From contig NZ_SJZI01000009.1 in the NCBI RefSeq assembly GCF_004337505.1, positions 1-64,000 on the forward strand: a stretch of DNA of 64,000 bases, in the 5' to 3' direction. The DNA comes from Flaviaestuariibacter flavus (GTDB lineage: Bacteria > Bacteroidota > Bacteroidia > Chitinophagales > Chitinophagaceae). Under the pieces are notes generated by a model. That model saw nothing but the letters and a program-made list of their open reading frames with translations, was not told the origin of the DNA and did not search any database. Shown here in pieces: positions 59,625-64,000 of this stretch. Made by a program: the position numbers and the translations under genes. Each line of letters begins with the position of its first letter. The first letter of the stretch is position 1.

Positions 59625-59850
59625 CCAGATCCACGAAAAGCCGTCCGATCCTTTGAAAACCGTCCAGATCCTTTAGAAAACCAATCCGATCCTAAGAAAA
59701 ACGCATCCGTATCCTGAACAAAACCATGTCCGTATCCTGAAGAACCAAAGATCCAAGCCTTAGAAAAACCAGATCCGATCCTGAAAGACCATCCTACCTT
59801 AAGGAAACCTAAAACCTGAACAAACACCGATTCCGACTCCGAAATTGATC
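59625..59850. repeat. Degenerate ~21-nt tandem repeat (GATCCGATCCTxAGAAAA)
   Basis: About nine degenerate units of the kind GTCCGATCCTTTGAAAACC, with spacing of 20-24 bases (for example GTCCAGATCCTTTAGAAAACC and ATCCGATCCTAAGAAAAAC). One minus-strand frame remains open (59585-59929) with a roughly seven-residue motif, but no domain supports it as a gene. It lies between the histidine kinase gene and tRNA-Asn. Confidence 0.65.
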
Positions 59851-59996
59851 CCCCGGCAGCGCCGGGGGATCCTTGTTTCTGGCCAGGGCCCGCTAGTGTC
59901 GCACGGCGCCGGCGCCGGCGGGCGGCCAAGTGCCTGTGGTCAAAGCTTTTAGAAAAAAAATTCTCAGCAGATGGCGTCTGTTTTTGCAGAATCCCC

Positions 59997-60004
59997 TATT
60001 TTTG
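59997..60004 (+). promoter_or_regulatory. TAnnTTTG -7 box for tRNA-Asn
   Basis: TATTTTTG, exact consensus, 52 bases before the tRNA 5' end. The -33 region (TCTG at 20 bases) is weak. Confidence 0.5.
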
Positions 60005-60055
60005 CTGTCCCGAAACGGGAAGGCAGGCTCCACTGCCGGAACGAGGTAGGGAAAT

Positions 60056-60129
60056 TCCTCCTTAGCTCAGTTGGTTAGAGCATCTGACTGTTAATCAGAG
60101 GGTCTCAGGTTCAAGTCCTGAAGGGGGAG
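60056..60129 (+). tRNA. tRNA-Asn (anticodon GTT)
   Basis: Acceptor TCCTCCT / AGGGGGA (one T-G pair), D stem GCTC/GAGC, anticodon stem TCTGA/TCAGA with loop CTGTTAA, T stem TCAGG/CCTGA with TTCAAGT loop, discriminator G. CCA is not fully encoded (GCCTCA follows). The 3' half overlaps, in antisense, the end of the recombinase gene at 60095, marking the likely integration site of the element to the right. Confidence 0.95.
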
Positions 60130-61645
60130 CCTCACTAGACAAGCCCACATATTGTGGGCTTTTTTTATGTGTTCGTCGCCCGAAACCCGCGCCCCGCTTG
60201 CTTATCAGCGCGAAGAGGGGGTTGGAGCCTATGGTTTGAAAAGTTTTTTTCGAATAGATCAATTTTTCGGGGAACATCAAACCAATCAGCTGTTGCTTCA
60301 GGAGCAGGTTGCTCTCCACGTAGAGGTTGTCCAGGTTGGTAAAAAACTTCCCGGCGAAGGCCAGCAGGTCGGCCAGGTCGCTGTTTTCGCGCGACAGGCT
60401 GCGCAGCTGGCTTTCCAACTGGCTCACGATCGGTTCGTAGCGGTTTTTGATGGCTTTGTAGTCGGCCGGATCGATGGTGCCGTCCAATAGGAGTTGCTGG
60501 GCCTGGTTGAGGCGTTCCTTATTCTTCTCGATCTCCCCTTTCAGTTTTGCCCGCTCCTTTGCGGCACTTTGTCCGTCGCTGCCGTACAGCGAAGTGGCGA
60601 AGTATTCGATGGCATTATGGGCCACTACATTCAGCCTGATGTTCTGCAGCATTTTGGCAAAGGCCGCATTAGCCTCTTCGGCATGGAATCGCTCGCCGCA
60701 CTTGGGGGTGCAGTGGTAGTAATAGTACATGCCGCCGTTTCCTTTCGAGGTGCTGCCCGTCAATTTGCGGCCGCAGCGCGCGCAAATCAGGTGCCCCCGC
60801 AGCGGAAACTCTTCCCGCGGTCGGTGTGACACAGGCCAGTTGCGCCGCTTCTTCGCCATGACGATCTGTACTTCGTCAAAGAGTTCTTCGCTGATGAGGG
60901 GTTCGTGGAGGCCCTTCACGACCATCTCCGGCTCGTCTTTGTAAGCGGGGATAACCATCCGGCCACAAAAGGTCGGGTTCTTGATCATCATGTAGAAATT
61001 CCCGCGCGAGACGCCAAGCCCTCGGCGCATCGCCTCCTTGCGCACCACCTCGCCGCTGGAGATGCCTTTGCAGATCTCTTCGAAGACCCATTGGACGATC
61101 GGTGCCTTTTCGGAGGGTACGATCACCGGTTGGTTGCGTTCGTTGCGGGTATTTCGATAACCTACGGGCGCACCACCCATCCAACGGCCTTCTTTCCGTG
61201 CCCGCCGCATGCCCGCCACGGTGTTCAGCGCCCGGCGGTCGTTCTCCACCTCGGGCGCGGCCAGGTAAAAGGCCAGCATGATTTTGTTTTCGGGGATGTT
61301 CAGGTCGAGCGGCTGCTCGATAGCCTGGGGCTCGATACCCAGCTTGTTCAGGGTATTGATCATGCCGTAGGCGTCGCCGGCATTGCGGGAGAAGCGGTCC
61401 CACTTGAGGAACAAGAGCAAGTTGGCGAGCTTCTTTTCTTTTTTGAGGCGGCCCAGGAGCTTTTGAAACTGAGGCCGCTCAAAGGTTTTGGCCGAATGGT
61501 CTTCGCGGTAGAAGTCGACCACTTCGATCTGCTGCAGGGCGCAATATTGTCGCAGGCGTTCTTCCTGGTGCTGGAGGCTGAAGCCGCGGTCAGCTTGCTC
61601 GTCGGTACTTACGCGGACGTAGAGGATGGCTTTCTTCTGTGCCAT
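60095..61645 (-). CDS. Large serine recombinase
   Basis: A 516-residue site-specific recombinase. The resolvase domain begins AILYVRVSTDEQADRGFS with the catalytic Ser in VRVST and the motif LLLFLKWDRFSRNAGDA. The recombinase domain (about residues 150-260) follows, then a zinc-ribbon (LICARCGRKLTGSTS ... HCTPKCGERFH), a coiled-coil (about 370-430) and a C-terminal segment. The last dozen codons (PPSGLEPETL) are antisense tRNA-Asn, so the original C terminus was replaced at integration. It probably mobilises the element. It overlaps the upstream small gene by 56 bp. Confidence 0.88.
   Translation of the reverse strand: MAQKKAILYVRVSTDEQADRGFSLQHQEERLRQYCALQQIEVVDFYREDHSAKTFERPQFQKLLGRLKKEKKLANLLLFLKWDRFSRNAGDAYGMINTLNKLGIEPQAIEQPLDLNIPENKIMLAFYLAAPEVENDRRALNTVAGMRRARKEGRWMGGAPVGYRNTRNERNQPVIVPSEKAPIVQWVFEEICKGISSGEVVRKEAMRRGLGVSRGNFYMMIKNPTFCGRMVIPAYKDEPEMVVKGLHEPLISEELFDEVQIVMAKKRRNWPVSHRPREEFPLRGHLICARCGRKLTGSTSKGNGGMYYYYHCTPKCGERFHAEEANAAFAKMLQNIRLNVVAHNAIEYFATSLYGSDGQSAAKERAKLKGEIEKNKERLNQAQQLLLDGTIDPADYKAIKNRYEPIVSQLESQLRSLSRENSDLADLLAFAGKFFTNLDNLYVESNLLLKQQLIGLMFPEKLIYSKKTFQTIGSNPLFALISKRGAGFGRRTHKKSPQYVGLSSEAPPSGLEPETL
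60141..60167 (+). terminator. Terminator downstream of tRNA-Asn
   Basis: AAGCCCACA-TAT-TGTGGGCTT followed by six T forms a textbook intrinsic terminator. It lies inside the antisense recombinase frame. Confidence 0.85.
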
Positions 61646-61868
61646 GGGTAGTATTGTTTAAGTCCACAACCGGGGCGCGGTGCCGGAAATCCAGCATGTA
61701 GAAGTCGTAGTAGATCCTGGTTAGCTTATACAGGAAGTCGCGCAGCTGCAGCAGTTCATCGTCGGTATAATCATACTCCTTTGCTTTGAACAACTTGCGG
61801 CATTGCTCTACGCTTGGCAGGCTTTCATACAGATCTTTGGATTTCGAGGCACCGGCTCCGGTTGTCAT
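61590..61868 (-). CDS. Unknown 92-residue protein upstream of the recombinase
   Basis: A short helical, acidic protein (YESLPSVEQCRKLFKAKEYD, DDELLQLRDFLYKLTRIYYDF) with no membrane segment. It overlaps the 5' end of the recombinase gene by 56 bp and is likely co-expressed. Not recognised; small genes at this position accompany serine recombinases in several Bacteroidota elements. An accessory or regulatory role is inferred only from position. Confidence 0.55.
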   Translation of the reverse strand: MTTGAGASKSKDLYESLPSVEQCRKLFKAKEYDYTDDELLQLRDFLYKLTRIYYDFYMLDFRHRAPVVDLNNTTHGTEESHPLRPRKYRRAS

Positions 61869-62410
61869 ATTGTTTACAGATCTAAGTTATAAACGATTGA
61901 TTATCAATTAGTATTGTGTTTTACGGGCGGGTTGTTCTCGCCCCTTTTGCATAACAACTAAATGCAAAGGCAAACCTAGAACAGCAGGAAAACTTGCTTT
62001 CCAGTTTGGGTCAGTTTATGGCTGTTTTTGCAGGATAATGTCAAAAGTTGTCAGTTTGGGAGCGAATTTTCCCTGCTTTTCCCGATTTCCGGAAACACGG
62101 AAAAGGATTGCCATAGGCACATAAAAAGCCATAATTGATGACCATCAATGATTCGGTCATGTAGCAATAATTGTGGAGGAATTGCGGAGCAATTAGGGAG
62201 GCATCGGAAAAGATTAGGGAGCATTATAAGAGCGTGCAATAATCAAGACCCAAAACAATGATTCTCCTATAAACCAGTTCGTAATCCTTTCCAAAACAGC
62301 GTTTATACAAGTCAAAAGCGCCATATTACCGGAATATTCTCAAAATTTAGCTACTTTGGCTTCCTACCAAGCCAACTGCCTCAAAGCGAAACAAACTAAC
62401 TGCAATTCTT
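61869..62410. other. AT-rich intergenic stretch without a recognised gene
   Basis: About 540 bases separate the divergent recombinase-side genes and the PLD-like gene. It contains an inverted ATGACCATCAATG / ATGATTCGGTCATG stretch near 62135-62162 and short repeats of the kind GCAATTAGGGAGGCAT, GATTAGGGAGCATTA (62185-62227). A minus-strand frame at 62051-62239 is open but unconvincing. Promoters for both directions should lie here; no exact TAnnTTTG was seen. Confidence 0.5.
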
Positions 62411-63283
62411 ATGGCATCTTTTGTCAATGACACCCGCATCAACGTCATCCTGGAAGAAATGATTCAGGAAGCCGAAGACCTCCTGGTTCTCTATTGCCCC
62501 TATTTTAAGTTACATGATCGTCTTCGGGATAAACTTCGCCTACGCAAGGATGATGACCGGCTAAAGGTGACAATCGTATTCGGAAAAAATGAAGACGATC
62601 CATCTCGAAGCCTGAACCGGGAGGATTTTGAGTTCCTGCAGTCATTTCGCAATGTGGAGATCGCTTACGAAAAAAGACTTCATGCAAAGTATTATGCAAA
62701 TGAGAAACGCGGGTTAATCACCTCATTGAACCTCCACACCTATTCACAAAACAACAATATTGAGGTAGGCGTTGAATTCAAAACCAAGAATCTTCTGAAG
62801 AAGATGACCAGTGACGTACTCGGCAACGTAACCTCAATCATCTCCGACACCGAGGACCTGGCCACAGAAGCGAGCGAGTTCTTTTACGATATCTACCAGA
62901 ATGCCGAAAAGATTTTTGTACGAGAGCCTCGATATCAGAAGGGTTTATTAGGCCTCACAAAATCCTACAGCCACTCAGAAGTCATTGTTGATCGCACAGA
63001 ATGGTTTTACGAGCAGGTGAAACCAAAAGAACAAATCTCCGCGCGAACACCAATCGGATTTACAACGCATCGCCAAGAGAAGCCGGAACCCATGTTGGAA
63101 CGAGGGTTTTGTATCCGGACTGGCGAAAAAATTAGCTTCAATCCGGCAAGACCACTTAGCCGTGGGGCTTATCAAAGCTGGGCTAAGTACAGTAATCCGG
63201 ATTTCGGAGAGCGCTTTTGTCATTCGTGTGGCAAAAAGTTTAGCACCTCCGTGCGATATCCTCTGTGTTCTGCTTGTAACTAA
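62411..63283 (+). CDS. PLD-like domain protein with C-terminal zinc ribbon
   Basis: A 290-residue protein. The phospholipase D-like half contains one HxK motif (RLHAKYYANEKRGLITSLNL; the second half-site is not obvious), followed by NNNIEVGVEFK as in PLD nucleases of the defence type. The C-terminal part has two Cys clusters (RGFCIRTGEKISFNP; CHSCGKKFS and CSAC) forming a zinc ribbon. A nuclease or nucleic-acid-binding role in phage defence is inferred from family and setting. ATG at 62411; first plus-strand gene of the element. Confidence 0.72.
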   Translation: MASFVNDTRINVILEEMIQEAEDLLVLYCPYFKLHDRLRDKLRLRKDDDRLKVTIVFGKNEDDPSRSLNREDFEFLQSFRNVEIAYEKRLHAKYYANEKRGLITSLNLHTYSQNNNIEVGVEFKTKNLLKKMTSDVLGNVTSIISDTEDLATEASEFFYDIYQNAEKIFVREPRYQKGLLGLTKSYSHSEVIVDRTEWFYEQVKPKEQISARTPIGFTTHRQEKPEPMLERGFCIRTGEKISFNPARPLSRGAYQSWAKYSNPDFGERFCHSCGKKFSTSVRYPLCSACN

Positions 63284-63322
63284 TAGTGTATCCCGTTTTT
63301 TGACACGTAAAATGTATTTGTT

Positions 63323-64000
63323 GTGGTCGACCTCATTATTCCTCTAATGCTGTTCATGGCTTGGACCTTATTCAGCGTTCTCTATATACGTCGCTATAAA
63401 GCCAGCCATCTGAATCATGATCAAACTGTACAAAAAAGCTTTTGGAACAATCAATACATTTTTGATTCGATTCCACCTGTCTTTCCAACACTTGGAATAT
63501 TCTGCACCGCGTTAGGAATTACTATTGGAATATGGAACTTCAAGACTGAAAATATTCAAGGAAGTATTCCTGAACTATTAAAAGGCCTGAGGCTCGCCTT
63601 CGTTGCAACAATGGCTGGAATCTTTGGACTGATTGTCTTTCAAAAAATAAACGCTGTTATTCAAAAATCAATTGATGATCACCCCTCTAGGCCAAGGAAG
63701 CAGACCGATGAGTTAACCGCCCTATCCGAACTCAGCCATTCGATGAACGAGATGAAGGTTGAAAATAGCCAGAACCTTGAAAGACTTATTGCTACTGTGT
63801 CTAATGAGTTAGAGTCCAAAGTCCAATCAATGCTATCATTAGTTCATGAAGATATTAAACAGCTGAAAATAGGGGTGTTTCAAACGAATGATGTAATTCA
63901 AAGTACCAACGTCCAAACGCATAAAATCTTATATGAGAGCTTTGACAAACTAAATGAGCAGTTAGGGTTCTTAAGAACAGAGCAGTTTAATACCGGTGAA
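63323..64000 (+). CDS. MotA/TolQ/ExbB-type channel protein, ZorA-like (partial)
   Basis: The first 226 codons of a gene cut by the window end. An N-terminal transmembrane helix (LIIPLMLFMAWTLFSVLY) is followed by the MotA/ExbB core: PPVFPTLGIFCTALGITIGI and LLKGLRLAFVATMAGIFGL. A long helical, coiled-coil-like tail begins after residue 125. This layout, in particular the channel plus long tail, resembles ZorA of the Zorya anti-phage system; a ZorB-like partner would be expected next, outside the window. The start is uncertain: GTG at 63323 or ATG at 63347. Confidence 0.65.
   Translation, partial: MVDLIIPLMLFMAWTLFSVLYIRRYKASHLNHDQTVQKSFWNNQYIFDSIPPVFPTLGIFCTALGITIGIWNFKTENIQGSIPELLKGLRLAFVATMAGIFGLIVFQKINAVIQKSIDDHPSRPRKQTDELTALSELSHSMNEMKVENSQNLERLIATVSNELESKVQSMLSLVHEDIKQLKIGVFQTNDVIQSTNVQTHKILYESFDKLNEQLGFLRTEQFNTGE

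Larger units (their letters stand above)
60130..64000. mobile_element. Left part of an integrated element at tRNA-Asn (extends past the window)
   Basis: Directly after tRNA-Asn come a serine recombinase gene reading toward the tRNA, a small accessory gene, a 540-bp AT-rich gap, a PLD-like gene and a ZorA/MotA-like gene. From about 61.9 kb the base composition is clearly AT-richer than the rest of the window, a usual sign of recent transfer. No second tRNA-end repeat is visible, as the right end lies outside. The left boundary is inferred from the recombinase/tRNA overlap. Confidence 0.6.

Noticed and set aside
59585-59929. A 114-codon minus-strand frame over the second repeat array
   Set aside because: Repeat-derived, lacks any domain, and lies opposite a probable tRNA promoter region.
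62051-62239. A 62-codon minus-strand frame in the AT-rich gap
   Set aside because: Cys/Leu-rich without pattern; no supporting signal.

Overview
The window reads as a chromosomal segment of a high-GC member of the Bacteroidota, most like Chitinophagaceae. Supporting signs are the coaX / outer-membrane protein / LptC order, the rimP-nusA-infB operon with a large Pro/Ala-rich IF-2, DUF4834, DUF5522 and DUF4197 proteins, CarboxypepD_reg-like secreted proteins, and many TAnnTTTG promoter boxes of the Bacteroidota type. Nothing proves the genus.

Layout. 1-12.1 kb: LON-domain protein, coaX, an outer-membrane protein, an LptC-like lipoprotein, two oxidoreductases, a glycosyltransferase, lysS, a DUF4197 lipoprotein and a pair of PH-domain membrane proteins. 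12.1-14.7 kb: a four-member tandem array of secreted 'LPEVVV' proteins, two of them broken. 14.7-29 kb: flavin reductase, two DUF2807 adhesin-like proteins, FAH-family hydrolase, fatty-acid hydroxylase, trmB, an ATL protein, YceI, an aminotransferase, a glycosyltransferase, an EamA exporter, and small lipoproteins. 29-40.3 kb, mostly minus strand: SixA-like phosphatase, PurF-like amidotransferase, orphan PAS histidine kinase, SurA-like isomerase, infB, nusA, rimP. 40.9-41.7 kb: a CAU-anticodon tRNA gene split by a 708-nt group I intron that carries an HNH homing endonuclease. 41.7-59.5 kb: small membrane proteins, K+/H+ antiporter, desaturase, TerC, CorA, MFS, two unknown secreted proteins, LLM oxidoreductase, and an overlapping hflX-Rieske-histidine kinase operon. 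60.0-64.0 kb: tRNA-Asn followed by a more AT-rich integrated element with a large serine recombinase, a PLD-like protein and the start of a ZorA/MotA-like channel protein, probably the edge of a mobile defence island that continues beyond the window.

Intergenic DNA is unusually repetitive. Several families of imperfect palindromic elements occur; some have arms built of short degenerate repeats, one roughly 220-bp family is present twice, and two arrays have a period near 21 nt. The two most notable items are the intron-bearing tRNA and the defence-like element at tRNA-Asn. All identifications were made by reading the sequence; no database search was run.
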